The notes below the pieces were generated by a model that saw only the letters and a program-made list of their open reading frames with translations, did no database searches and was not told where the DNA came from. Source: JAEUMY01 sp033764435 (GTDB lineage: Bacteria > Pseudomonadota > Gammaproteobacteria > Burkholderiales > Usitatibacteraceae). From it: a DNA stretch of 64,000 nucleotides. A program made the position numbers and the translations under genes. Shown here one piece after another: positions 33,689 to 41,987 of this stretch (positions are counted from its first letter, which is position 1; every line of letters starts with the position of its first letter). The stretch spans positions 186,001 to 250,000 of the forward strand of contig JANRIX010000059.1 in assembly GCA_033764435.1 (NCBI GenBank), written 5' to 3'.

Positions 33689-33923
33689 GGCGGTGTCCTT
33701 GGTGACGAGAGAAGAGGATACGACTCAGACCTCGGATGGGTCTGTTGCGGTGCAAAAGATTAGCACGGGAGGGGGTGGGTGAGGCGGCTGGGCGGAATGG
33801 GGAGGGGTGTTGTTTTCTTGGAAAAACCTATCAAGGTTGGTGGGGCGGGGAGGGTAGGCGTGTGGCAGACTGAAGTCTAGGTTGCATGATGATTCAAACT
33901 GGACCTCAAGGGAGGGTAGTCAT
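33689..33923. other. Left edge of the low-GC island
   Basis: The base composition changes here. A G-rich stretch (about 33767-33807, with several runs of three or more G) is followed by AT-richer DNA. No integrase, tRNA or direct repeat was seen. The gene at 33924 begins after GGAGGGTAGTCAT. Confidence 0.45.
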
Positions 33924-34496
33924 ATGCCAAGCGCACCAATTCTCTGCCTAGGCGCTCATTGGAAAGCCTGTGATGTGTACTGGAAGACAGCGGCTGAGAA
34001 TGGCGCACTTTACGGCGTAAACTCAAGAAAGCTAACTGGCCCGCAAGTTAATCATGCCCAACAGACGGGAATCTACATTCTCTACGGAGATTACAAGCCA
34101 GTCTATGTTGGGCAAGCCAACGGCAGCCTCTTTGCGCGGCTTCAAATGCACTATCGAAAGGATGATCTCGTTGGACGTTGGGACACATTTACTTGGGTGG
34201 GCATGCGGCGAGCACTTTCGGGAGATGACCCGAATCTATCCAACAATGAGAGCAACTTCAATATATCGAAGGGCCAACTACTGGACCACTTCGAGGCTGC
34301 CATGATCCACGCGTTCGAACCCCCCATGAACGGTCAGGAGGGGCGATTTGGTGAGGCAGTTATCCGCTACTCGCAAATTCGGGATGACAGGCTCGGCCCC
34401 TCCGATCGGGAACTTTTGGAGATGCTGCTCAGGGCAACAAACGCCCTGCCCGATGGCATACGCATCACAGCTACCGGGTGGCGAGAAGATGACTAG
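33924..34496 (+). CDS. GIY-YIG domain protein
   Basis: A 190-residue protein. The GIY-YIG fold is visible: GIY at 49-51 (TGIYILYGD), YVG at 61-63 (PVYVGQA), a downstream Arg (LFARLQMHYR, R72), a Glu in an alpha helix (DHFEAAMIHAFEP, E124) and Asn in PPMNGQEG. These are the expected catalytic positions, so it is probably an active nuclease. Start ATG 33924 is chosen because GGAGGG lies 8-9 bases upstream; ATG 33882 is in frame. It is first in the defence island and 69 bases upstream of SIR2. GC content is low. It might be an extra effector or an unrelated passenger. Confidence 0.75.
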   Translation: MPSAPILCLGAHWKACDVYWKTAAENGALYGVNSRKLTGPQVNHAQQTGIYILYGDYKPVYVGQANGSLFARLQMHYRKDDLVGRWDTFTWVGMRRALSGDDPNLSNNESNFNISKGQLLDHFEAAMIHAFEPPMNGQEGRFGEAVIRYSQIRDDRLGPSDRELLEMLLRATNALPDGIRITATGWREDD

Positions 34497-34565
34497 GTCC
34501 CTGATGTCCACCGAATTTGTATTGGCTCAAACGGGATTGTCGGAGATCTTAGACTGTGCGTCCGA

Positions 34566-35894
34566 ATGGGAGGCATCTTGAACAACCCCAAGGAAAGTGT
34601 CATCCCATCAGCAGTGAGTCACCTTTCCCTGCGAAAGGGAAATTCTGAGTTTCTAATAGACAAGTCTGGTGTTCCACTTAGCTGGGATTTGGCTGTCAGT
34701 GCGACTTCGCAACAGCTCTCGGAGGCGTTGGGCGCGCGACATGTCGCGTTCTTGCTAGGAGCTGGCGCCTCCTCCCTGATGCACGACACCGAACAGCTTG
34801 GCATTCCCACCATGGCGCCGTTGGCGAAAGAGTTTGCCGAAACAACTGGCGTCGATCCAAAAAAGCACTTCCTTACGGCCAACGAAAGGACGTTGCTTGC
34901 CGACCGGTATGGTTTGTCTGTCGAAGAGCCGCCGTACAACACCAATCTCGAAAAGCTAATGGAGGTCTTGTTCAGCCTCCAATTCGTTTTGGCGAGCAGT
35001 AGCAAAGCTGCCGACGCTGATGGCTTGACGCTAGTTAGGGGGGCGATAGACAAGGTTAAGTCCTATGTGCTCGACAAGTGTACGAAGGGTGCATTTAGTT
35101 CATCAGGCGGCGACAAGTCTGTCTTGCAGGTATACAAGAACTTCTATCGCAAACTCGTGATTCGAGATCGCTCTTTGCCGCGTCAATGGGTATTTACCAC
35201 CAACTACGACCTGTTCAATGAGACCGCTCTTGACCAGTTAGGCATGCAGTATTGCAATGGTTTCAGTGGCACTATCGAGCGGCGATTCAATCCTGCGATC
35301 TACCGATACGCTTTGGCAGAACAAATCGATTTGTCTCAACGAAGGTGGGCGGCAGTTGATGGATTCATCTACCTTTGCAAACTCCATGGTTCGGTAAGTT
35401 GGATTGAAGATTCTCACGGCCTTTATCCAATCAGGGAACTTCAGGAGCCATCGAGCAGTGGGCAGGTAATGATCTATCCGACACCCGCAAAGCAGAATTC
35501 AAGTTTCGGTGCGCCATACTCTGACTTGTTTCGAGAGTTTCAAGGAAGGATCGCGCGGGAGCAAAGCGTGTTAGTAACTATTGGATACGGATTCGGCGAT
35601 GAGCATGTCAACAACATCATCTACCAGTCTCTGACAATTCCGACGTTTAGACTTGTAATCTTTGCACCGCCAGATGCGAACGCAGAACTGCAGAAACTCA
35701 GCGACCTGAATGATCCTCGCATTTGGATGATTAGCGGGCTCACTCCAGAGGGCAAACGCGCGCACTACTTTGAAACAGTTGTAGAGCAATTACTGCCAGC
35801 CCTGCCGTCAGACAGGGTTGATCAAGCAATTGCGAAAGTCGTTGACCTACTCATCCGCCCCCAGGATCCAGGCGACGGGACCAATCATGCATGA
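34566..35894 (+). CDS. SIR2-like NADase, anti-phage defence
   Basis: A 442-residue SIR2-fold protein. NAD-binding glycine loop FLLGAGASS (65-70), the FTTNYDLFNE motif (N213, D215) and the catalytic His of LCKLHGSVSW (H274) are present, and TIGYGFGDEHVNNII is typical of SIR2-like defence proteins. There is no deacetylase zinc module, so the expected activity is NAD+ hydrolysis. Start ATG 34566 is shown; TTG 34578 has GGGAGG just upstream and may be the true start. It overlaps the HerA gene by 8 bases. The SIR2-HerA pair is an established defence type, in which the complex degrades NAD+ on infection. Confidence 0.9.
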   Translation: MGGILNNPKESVIPSAVSHLSLRKGNSEFLIDKSGVPLSWDLAVSATSQQLSEALGARHVAFLLGAGASSLMHDTEQLGIPTMAPLAKEFAETTGVDPKKHFLTANERTLLADRYGLSVEEPPYNTNLEKLMEVLFSLQFVLASSSKAADADGLTLVRGAIDKVKSYVLDKCTKGAFSSSGGDKSVLQVYKNFYRKLVIRDRSLPRQWVFTTNYDLFNETALDQLGMQYCNGFSGTIERRFNPAIYRYALAEQIDLSQRRWAAVDGFIYLCKLHGSVSWIEDSHGLYPIRELQEPSSSGQVMIYPTPAKQNSSFGAPYSDLFREFQGRIAREQSVLVTIGYGFGDEHVNNIIYQSLTIPTFRLVIFAPPDANAELQKLSDLNDPRIWMISGLTPEGKRAHYFETVVEQLLPALPSDRVDQAIAKVVDLLIRPQDPGDGTNHA

Positions 35895-37833
35895 CGATAA
35901 GCGGCGAGTAATCGGGAAATTGATCTCAGTAGCCGCCGATCTCTTTGTTGTTGAGATGAACGCTGGCACCGACAACTTTACTGTCGTTGGCTTCGATGAC
36001 ATTCACTACGTTGCTCGACTCGGCACATTTGTGGCTATTCCGGTTAAGACAGACTACGTCATTGCGGAAGTTGTCGGCTTGCGTGAAAGGGACAACGCTG
36101 CACCAAAGAAGAATGGTGATGATCTTGAAAAGGCATCTTCGGCGAAGTACCTAGACGTTATTCCTGTCGGTATGCTCCCACAGAAAGTCTCCGGTGAATT
36201 CAGATTCGGCGTTTCAACATTTCCATCGTTATATGCAGATGCGATGTATGTACTGGAGAGCGAACTAGACCGGATTTTTGAAACGGCAAACCCTAGCGAG
36301 CCCATTCAGGGCAAAGAACCAAACAGCGACTACAAGGCGCTGTCTATTGGGTCATCCGTCATATTCGACGGGTATGACGTGAAAGTCCTGGTAGATGAGT
36401 TCTTTGGGGGGCACGCAGCAGTTCTCGGTAACACCGGTAGCGGCAAATCATGCACCGTGGCAACAATCATTCAATCCTTGTTTGCAAAGCCCGATGAATA
36501 CAAAGCACGCGGGGCCTCCTTTCTCGTCTTTGACGTTAACGGGGAGTATGACGCTGCATTTAAGGCGTTGCCAGAACAGAATATCGGAGTTGCCACTCTC
36601 AAACTAGACGGCACAGCGCAGGCTGGGATGTTTCGGCTACCTCATTGGTTCTTAGACATGTCAGAGTGGGAGCTGCTGTTGCAGGCAAGTGAGCGAACTC
36701 AGCTTCCAATTCTGCGGGCGGCTCTTGGTTTGACGAGCGTGCTCGGCAAATCGGACAAGAAGAGCAAAGAAGTACGAAAGCATGTGCTCGCAAAGTGTGT
36801 ACTTGGAGCATTTACATCTCAAGACGGGGCAGTGGGGAAGCGTCAGAGAATCGTTGGGCTCCTCGGGAGATATGGTTGTGACGATCTCACAGGAGAGCTC
36901 GTAACTGATCTTGGCTATGACGCAAAGTATGGAAACTTTACCCCGTCTCAGAACGAGGATAAGTTTTTAGAATTGATCAAGGGGCACATCCTTGATGACT
37001 TTGAGCTTCCGGGCTACAACAACGGTCCTTTTTCATTTGATGTACTAGGGGAGTGTTTGGATCTCGCGCTCCTCTACGAGGAATCCCAAGGCAACAGTCA
37101 AATTCGTGTGTACTGCGCTCAGATGCTCACGCGATTTCAGTCGCTATGTGCGCGCGAAGATTACGAATTCCTTAGATATCAGATTGGTTCTGGTGATTCG
37201 ATTCCGTCGGGAGAGTCATATTTGTTGCAACTCTTAGGTCTGGACAAGAAGAAGAGTCGGTATCTAAAGCAACAGCAGGTTGTAGTCCTAGACATGAATG
37301 AAGTCGAGGACGAAGTCGTAGAGCTAGTTTCATCAGTTGTGGCCAGAATGATTTTCCGACAATTGAGGAAAGCTGACCCGCGAAACAGCTTTCCAGTTCA
37401 CTGTGTGTTAGAGGAGGCGCATCGCTACATTGCGGAGCGACCTGCCACACATGCTATTGATGCAGTGCGAATCTTTGAACGTATTGCAAAGGAAGGCCGC
37501 AAGTACGGGATGTTTCTTATCGTTGCGTCTCAAAGGCCATCAGAGCTTTCAAAATCAGTTCTTTCTCAGTGTTCAAACTTTGTCGTTCACCGTATTCAGA
37601 ATCCAGACGACCTTCAGCAGATACGCCAGATGACGCCTTTCATTTCTGAAGGTGTTCTAAGAAGGTTGCCCTCGTTGCCCAAGCAGCATGCGCTCGTGTT
37701 TGGAAATGCTGTACGACTACCAACAACATTCAAAGTACGTAGGGCAGACCCGAAGCCGCACAGTGATGATTCACATATTCGAGGTCTTTGGTTTCACGAA
37801 GCAGGCAAAGCAGCGCTCATTAGACTCCAATGA
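35887..37833 (+). CDS. HerA family ATPase/helicase of a SIR2-HerA defence system
   Basis: A 648-residue protein. An N-terminal HAS barrel (residues ~1-100) is followed by a RecA-like ATPase domain with Walker A GNTGSGKSC (181-189) and an acidic Walker B, HCVLEEAHRYI (E509, E510). Then comes the HerA signature VASQRPSELSKSVLSQCSNFVVHRIQNPDDL. HerA proteins assemble as hexameric rings and can translocate DNA; here it would form a supercomplex with SIR2. The ATG at 35887 lies within the SIR2 stop region (ATGCATGA), so expression is coupled. Low GC as in its neighbours. Confidence 0.92.
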   Translation: MHDDKRRVIGKLISVAADLFVVEMNAGTDNFTVVGFDDIHYVARLGTFVAIPVKTDYVIAEVVGLRERDNAAPKKNGDDLEKASSAKYLDVIPVGMLPQKVSGEFRFGVSTFPSLYADAMYVLESELDRIFETANPSEPIQGKEPNSDYKALSIGSSVIFDGYDVKVLVDEFFGGHAAVLGNTGSGKSCTVATIIQSLFAKPDEYKARGASFLVFDVNGEYDAAFKALPEQNIGVATLKLDGTAQAGMFRLPHWFLDMSEWELLLQASERTQLPILRAALGLTSVLGKSDKKSKEVRKHVLAKCVLGAFTSQDGAVGKRQRIVGLLGRYGCDDLTGELVTDLGYDAKYGNFTPSQNEDKFLELIKGHILDDFELPGYNNGPFSFDVLGECLDLALLYEESQGNSQIRVYCAQMLTRFQSLCAREDYEFLRYQIGSGDSIPSGESYLLQLLGLDKKKSRYLKQQQVVVLDMNEVEDEVVELVSSVVARMIFRQLRKADPRNSFPVHCVLEEAHRYIAERPATHAIDAVRIFERIAKEGRKYGMFLIVASQRPSELSKSVLSQCSNFVVHRIQNPDDLQQIRQMTPFISEGVLRRLPSLPKQHALVFGNAVRLPTTFKVRRADPKPHSDDSHIRGLWFHEAGKAALIRLQ

Positions 37834-37957
37834 AGGCATCGTCCAGTCAGGTGGCGCGAATAATCATGCGTCAATTAGGCCGAGATCGATATTCAGGTAG
37901 CGAGGATGGAGTGAGTCGGCCTAATCTCGAGACTTCATTGCCGACAGCGAATCGAAT
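37834..37957. other. Gap between HerA and nuclease genes with an inverted repeat
   Basis: A pair of 10-base arms, ATTAGGCCGA (37874-37883) and TCGGCCTAAT (37916-37925), could form a hairpin with a 32-base loop or bind a dimeric regulator. No gene is seen in the gap. Confidence 0.5.
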
Positions 37958-38869
37958 ATGACAGATAAGAAGTTCAGTGACCTCGAAGAGTTTATGCAGC
38001 AGCAGCAGAACTACTTTGCGTCAGAATTTGATCGTATACAACAGCGTGTTCGCGAGGACCCCAGTCTGGCAGGAGCGCAGGCAGAAGAGAATTGGGCTCA
38101 ATTGTTGCGTGATTGGCTCCCCCATACCTATCACGTTGTAACGCGAGGCCGGATCATTTCGCCAGTAGGTGTAACAACCCCTGAAGTTGATGTCTTGGTC
38201 CTACATCCAAGCTATCCCAAGTACCTGCTCAACAAAAAGTACTATCTTTCTGGCGGAGTTGTGGCTGGGTTTGAATGCAAGCTTACGCTGCGGCGCACGC
38301 AACTCGGCAAGATCATTTCAACCTGTGCTCGAGTTAAGGAAGTGGGCGGGGGAGCCTTGGCTTACTCTGATGATTTTGATCATTGCTTTCCGCTCTTTGG
38401 TGTTCTTTCACATTCACAGCAAATTTCCAAGCAAGAGCATCCAATCGATGTTGCCCTCGAAATTGGTTGGGCGCTCAAGGACGAGATCGCCAAGCAGCTG
38501 CACTCGCCAGTAACCGTTCCCGACATGGTTTGCATTGCGGATTTTGCGACGATTTACCGAGAGTACTCGGCAAACGCGCTGCGCTTTGGTGAGGCTTGCG
38601 CGCTGCACGATGGCGTCGACGGCGCGGATGATGTGCACCGGAAGCGAGTGAGCTATTCGTGGGCAACTCCAACGCCTGCTCGCCCTGGATCTTCGCTCGC
38701 GTGGTTGGTCAAGAGGCTAATGATGGAGTTGACGACTGTTGATCCCAGCCTAGAGAGGCTGCATCGGCACTACGACGATGCCATAAGTACAAGCAGCCAT
38801 TGTGGTCAATACATTATTCTTCGTCGCAAGCCTTTGGAGCCACCGGAGTCCAGTTTGTCCGACTTATAA
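37958..38869 (+). CDS. DUF6602-like protein with a PD-(D/E)XK nuclease core
   Basis: A 303-residue protein. The N-terminal half has the restriction-endonuclease-like order: Glu in GAQAEENW (E43/E44), a beta strand TTPEVDVLVL (D78), then GFECKLTL with E106-x-K108. This is a PD-(D/E)XK active site and resembles DUF6602 proteins found in defence islands. The N-terminal 35 residues are a polar helix (EEFMQQQQNYF). The C-terminal half (~residues 150-300) is of unknown fold. It follows HerA by 124 bases on the same strand and shares its low GC. It may be a third effector, a restriction component or a separate gene. Confidence 0.72.
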   Translation: MTDKKFSDLEEFMQQQQNYFASEFDRIQQRVREDPSLAGAQAEENWAQLLRDWLPHTYHVVTRGRIISPVGVTTPEVDVLVLHPSYPKYLLNKKYYLSGGVVAGFECKLTLRRTQLGKIISTCARVKEVGGGALAYSDDFDHCFPLFGVLSHSQQISKQEHPIDVALEIGWALKDEIAKQLHSPVTVPDMVCIADFATIYREYSANALRFGEACALHDGVDGADDVHRKRVSYSWATPTPARPGSSLAWLVKRLMMELTTVDPSLERLHRHYDDAISTSSHCGQYIILRRKPLEPPESSLSDL

Positions 38870-39003
38870 GGCGAGAATGCAAAATGAACGGGGCGCGAAT
38901 GCTGAGAAGCGCGAGCCCAGGCCCCTGAACCAACAATCAAAGGGGCCAGGCTCGTTATTCTTGATCTAAGAGCTGACGCGTCAGTAGCAAACAACGGACC
39001 CCA
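38870..39003. other. Right edge region of the low-GC island
   Basis: The gap contains GGGGCCAGGCTCGTTATTC (from about 38942), which resembles scars found near REP-associated transposases, but no transposase is present. GC content rises after this point. Confidence 0.3.
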
Positions 39004-39696
39004 ATGAACCAGCAGCCAGAAAGCGCGCCCACAATCATCAAGCCGGACCGAATTGAGTGGAGGCCAGTCGGTCAGTTCAGGATCGACGGACGCCGAGTCT
39101 ACATCGGTGACTCATGGATGATCGGCTGCGGGGACGTTGATGCACCCGTCACGCCCGGTGTCTACGACATCGACATCAAGATTCATTACTACGGCTCGGA
39201 CGATCGTGTGGCGCTGCTGCGTGGCCGCTTGGTGGGTTCAAAGCCTGATGGTGAGAGGCTTGCGGGCGAGTTTGGCGTTGACGTTGCATCAGCAGGCGTC
39301 ATCGACGCGGATGCCTACGATCGATGGCACGCCTCGGACGAAAAGGCCACAGAGGTTTGGCAAGAGAAATTTTCGGCGGGACAGACTGGTGACTACGCAG
39401 ACTTTTTTCCTTGTGAGCAAATTGGGAGCTCGATGCTGTACACCAGCACGGGTTTCGGGGATGGTGGCTACAACGCGGTGACGCTTGTAGAGGGCGATAG
39501 GCCGGTGGGCTTCGAGTTGCGCTTTCTGAGTGACGAGGGATACAGCAACGAGCCTGTGCGGCCAGCGCTCACGCTCAAGGAAAGGGCGTGGATAGCCGTG
39601 CTTTTGCCGATCACGATTATCGTTGCCATACCTGTCGTGATCCTGGGCCTCGTCTCGCGTTGGTCCAACAAGTTTTTGAGGATGCACAAGAAGTAG
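39004..39696 (+). CDS. Hypothetical protein with C-terminal membrane segment
   Basis: A 230-residue protein. The N-terminal 190 residues are soluble (IEWRPVGQFRIDGRRVYIGDSWMIGCGDVDAPVTPGVYDIDIKIHYYGSDDRVALLRGRLVG..., SSMLYTSTGFGDGGYNAVTLVEGDRPVGFELRFLSDEG). The FGDGGYNAVTL segment recalls SUKH/DUF4241-type immunity proteins, but this is not certain. The C-terminus is a single membrane segment (WIAVLLPITIIVAIPVVILGLVSRW) with a basic tail. GC is intermediate and no palindrome copy is near, so it may still belong to the acquired segment. Confidence 0.6.
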   Translation: MNQQPESAPTIIKPDRIEWRPVGQFRIDGRRVYIGDSWMIGCGDVDAPVTPGVYDIDIKIHYYGSDDRVALLRGRLVGSKPDGERLAGEFGVDVASAGVIDADAYDRWHASDEKATEVWQEKFSAGQTGDYADFFPCEQIGSSMLYTSTGFGDGGYNAVTLVEGDRPVGFELRFLSDEGYSNEPVRPALTLKERAWIAVLLPITIIVAIPVVILGLVSRWSNKFLRMHKK

Positions 39697-39817
39697 ACGT
39701 CGCGCGAAAAATTCGGGGTCAAGCCTTAAAAAATCGTGGTTAGCTACCCCGATTCAACGCTCGCCAAAGCCCTGGCTGATCAAATCAAGCCCGCTCTCAC
39801 CCACGCACGCCTTTGCG
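39697..39817. other. Short intergenic region with a mobile-element-like scar
   Basis: The stretch around 39711-39740 (ATTCGGGGTCAAGCC, then TTAAAAAATCG) looks like the ends of REP-associated elements seen in proteobacteria. No gene is present. Confidence 0.3.
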
Positions 39818-40477
39818 CTACAACAACCCTGAGAGATCACTCAGCACATGATCCGGCGCAAAGCCGGAGGTCTCCGCAGGCAGGCCGCCGCGATTGATCC
39901 AGAAAACTCGAAACCCGAATGACTTTGCGCCGCTCGCGTCCCAACCGTTGGCGGACACGAAACCGATGCCTTCACAGCCCAGCTTGAGGCCGTCTACCGC
40001 CAGCTGATACACGGCAGGGTCGGGTTTGTAGCGGCGCAGCGGGTCGACGCTGATCACCGCTTCAAAGGTATCGGTGAGGCTGTGGTGGGTAATGAGTTCA
40101 TCGAGCATGGATGGCGATCCGTTGGAGAGAATGCCCAACCGGACGCCTCGTTCACGCAGCGCGGCAAGGGTCGCGGGCACCTCGGGAAAGGTCGCGAGCC
40201 GTCCATAGAGTTCGCGCAGTGTCGCCCACAGCGCTTGCGAATATTCGCATTGGTGCAGCGCGCAGGCGTAGCGCAGGGACTCCGCCGTGACTGCCTCGAA
40301 ATCCGCGTAGCGGCCCATGAGTGTTCGTTGCCAGGTGTACTCCAGCTGTTTGGTGCGCCAGCTCTGCGCCAACTGCGCGCCCTTGCCGGGAAAGTGCGCG
40401 TTCAGTTCTGCCGTGACGGATTGCACGTCGAACAAGGTGCCGTAGGCGTCAAAGAGGAGGGCGGGTGGCAGCGACAT
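39818..40477 (-). CDS. Haloacid dehalogenase, type II (L-DEX-like)
   Basis: A 219-residue HAD superfamily enzyme. Nucleophile D10 is in LLFDAYGTLFD; motif II is ILSNGSP; the motif III lysine is in RRYKPDP; motif IV is FVSANGWDASGAKSFGF. The type II haloacid dehalogenase pattern (FVSANGWDxxGAKxFGF, YAxxWRTKQLEYTW) is very clear, so it hydrolyses (S)-2-haloacids to (R)-2-hydroxyacids. Start MSLPPALLFD at 40477; GAGGTCCTGACC provides a ribosome binding site. An exact palindrome copy reads CEYSQ in HQCEYSQALW, a different frame from the ANIR copies. Confidence 0.9.
   Translation of the reverse strand: MSLPPALLFDAYGTLFDVQSVTAELNAHFPGKGAQLAQSWRTKQLEYTWQRTLMGRYADFEAVTAESLRYACALHQCEYSQALWATLRELYGRLATFPEVPATLAALRERGVRLGILSNGSPSMLDELITHHSLTDTFEAVISVDPLRRYKPDPAVYQLAVDGLKLGCEGIGFVSANGWDASGAKSFGFRVFWINRGGLPAETSGFAPDHVLSDLSGLL
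40237..40248. repeat. Dispersed palindrome GCGAATATTCGC, copy 15 (in haloacid dehalogenase gene)
   Basis: Exact copy with 14-base symmetry, read on the minus strand as Cys-Glu-Tyr-Ser-Gln. Confidence 0.9.
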
Positions 40478-40588
40478 GGTCAGGACCTCGTCAGGACATC
40501 GTGAGCGGTCGTTCATCATATTGAGAATCAAAGGGGCTGTTCAGAATTCCGGAATCGATGACAGCGGCAAGTTTGGCAGTTTCGTGGT

Positions 40589-40620
40589 CCGTTCACCCTT
40601 CGATACCTCAGGGCGAACGG
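40589..40620. repeat. REP-like imperfect inverted repeat
   Basis: CCGTTC-A-CCCT on the left and AGGG-C-GAACGG on the right form a stem with one mismatch around TCGATACCTC. The sequence is of a REP type seen in many proteobacteria. Confidence 0.6.
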
Positions 40621-40684
40621 GAACATGGCTGTCGCGATTTCTGGAAAGCTCAATAGGTATGTTATTGCTGATGCGTCGGCGCAT

Positions 40685-40696
40685 GCGAATATTCGC
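40685..40696. repeat. Dispersed palindrome GCGAATATTCGC, copy 16
   Basis: Exact copy with 16-base symmetry (ATGCGAATATTCGCAT, 40683-40698) in a divergent gap. Confidence 0.9.
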
Positions 40697-40811
40697 ATCT
40701 GGCAATGGCAGGGGCCGGGCGCATCACGTTGCCGGGCCGACGGCATCGACACACGGCGCATCGGCGATCCACCATTCCACACCCAAACCGCTTCAGGGCA
40801 CATCCACTTCC

Positions 40812-41480
40812 ATGGCTTTCGACCTCTTCTTCTACCCCAAAGGCGCCGACCCGAAAAAGGCAGAGCGCGAAGACTATGTCCCGACCAAGGCTGTCGAGCG
40901 CAGCCAGGCCGCATTGCACGAGGCCATTCAGGCGAAGTTCGAGGGCGCGCGGCTGGTGTCCTCCTCAACCCAGCCGGGCCATGGCCATTTCGAGGACTTT
41001 CCCTCCGGCTCGTTGGATGTGCGGCCGGGAGAGCTTTACTGGAGCCTACACGGCGGTGACTACGACATGGATGCCATCCAGCGCGTCGTGAAGTGGTTCG
41101 AATCCCAAGGTTGTCGCTGTGTGGATCCGCAGGACGCGGGCTTCACCACGCCCGAGAAAGCCAAAAAGCCGCGCCCCGCGTCGCGCATGATGAAGACTTG
41201 GGACGAATTGCATGGCAGCCGCTTCATGGAGTGGTCGCGCGACGATGTCGAAGGGGAGGCGACGCTGATCTTCAACTTCCCCGACGGCAGGCGCGCGCGC
41301 TGTGTCATTTGCGCGTTGCAATCGATTGACGTGCCCGCGATAGCCGCAGGCACAGGCCGTGTGACGGACGTTCAGGTCACGACGGGCCACTTCGACAATC
41401 ACCGGATCATTCTGGAACCGGCAGCCGTGATCGAAATCGTCGGCATCCACAAAGTGAGCAAGATCGAAGACCCGGTCTGA
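40812..41480 (+). CDS. Hypothetical protein
   Basis: A 222-residue cytoplasmic protein starting MAFDLFFYPKGADPKKAEREDYVP. It is a mixed-fold protein with FEDFPSGSLDVRPGELYWSLHGGDYDMDAIQRVVKWFESQGCRCVDPQDAG, the kind of text seen in small hypothetical proteins with SMI1/KNR4-like neighbours. No catalytic motif or signal is apparent. The ATG at 40812 is chosen by the natural start of the conserved-looking text; the longer frame to 40476 is spurious. Confidence 0.6.
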   Translation: MAFDLFFYPKGADPKKAEREDYVPTKAVERSQAALHEAIQAKFEGARLVSSSTQPGHGHFEDFPSGSLDVRPGELYWSLHGGDYDMDAIQRVVKWFESQGCRCVDPQDAGFTTPEKAKKPRPASRMMKTWDELHGSRFMEWSRDDVEGEATLIFNFPDGRRARCVICALQSIDVPAIAAGTGRVTDVQVTTGHFDNHRIILEPAAVIEIVGIHKVSKIEDPV

Positions 41481-41516
41481 TCCCTGAGTGGAAGGGGGCC
41501 GGCACCACGCGTGCGG

Positions 41517-41870
41517 TCACGCCGCCTCGATCGGGCGGGCCGCCAAAATCTCCTTGCGCTTCTGCTCCCAATACCCCGGCGGCGGGTAGCGCTTCTGGGC
41601 CAACAGCTCCTCGAAGGCCTGTGCCCCGACGGTCGCAAAGGGCGCGGGGACCCGGCGCGGGACATCCATCATGCCCATGTCGCGCGGCTGTAGATGGACG
41701 ATCCAGATTTCTGCGTTGGTGGGCGGGCCGTCCTGTTTCGAGCCCAAGCCCCAGTAGTAGATGACGTGTGAGGTGAACTCCGATTGACCATACCCGTGGC
41801 GCGCCGCGATGGCGCGCATGGTCTCGTCGTCCCTGGGGTCAAGGGTGGTTACAAGTTGCTTGGCTGACAT
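41517..41870 (-). CDS. Hypothetical protein
   Basis: A 117-residue protein, MSAKQLVTTLDPRDDETMRAIAARHGYGQSEFTSHVIYYWGLGSKQDGPPTNAEIWIVHLQPRDMGMMDVPRRVPAPFATVGAQAFEELLAQKRYPPPGYWEQKRKEIL. I do not recognise the family. An upstream ATG at 41879 is also in frame. It is divergent from the DUF1653 gene. Confidence 0.5.
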   Translation of the reverse strand: MSAKQLVTTLDPRDDETMRAIAARHGYGQSEFTSHVIYYWGLGSKQDGPPTNAEIWIVHLQPRDMGMMDVPRRVPAPFATVGAQAFEELLAQKRYPPPGYWEQKRKEILAARPIEAA

Positions 41871-41943
41871 GCACGAAACGGTACACCAAGCCTTCAAAAA
41901 GTTTGGTCCCGATGGTGCGCATCGTTGTGGGCATCCGGCGCAT

Positions 41944-41955
41944 GCGAATATTCGC
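41944..41955. repeat. Dispersed palindrome GCGAATATTCGC, copy 17
   Basis: Exact copy with 16-base symmetry, 32 bases upstream of the DUF1653 start, in a divergent gap. Confidence 0.9.
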
Positions 41956-41987
41956 ATCCTCCTCAACCGAGAGATTGCCCGCCCACC

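Larger units (their letters stand above)
40478..40811. other. Divergent intergenic region with REP-like hairpin and palindrome
   Basis: This 334-base gap holds an imperfect inverted repeat (40589-40620) and the palindrome copy at 40685. I see no gene. Confidence 0.45.

Noticed and set aside
33689..39817. The low-GC island as a prophage or integrative element
   Set aside because: No integrase, structural phage gene, tRNA target or flanking direct repeat could be found.
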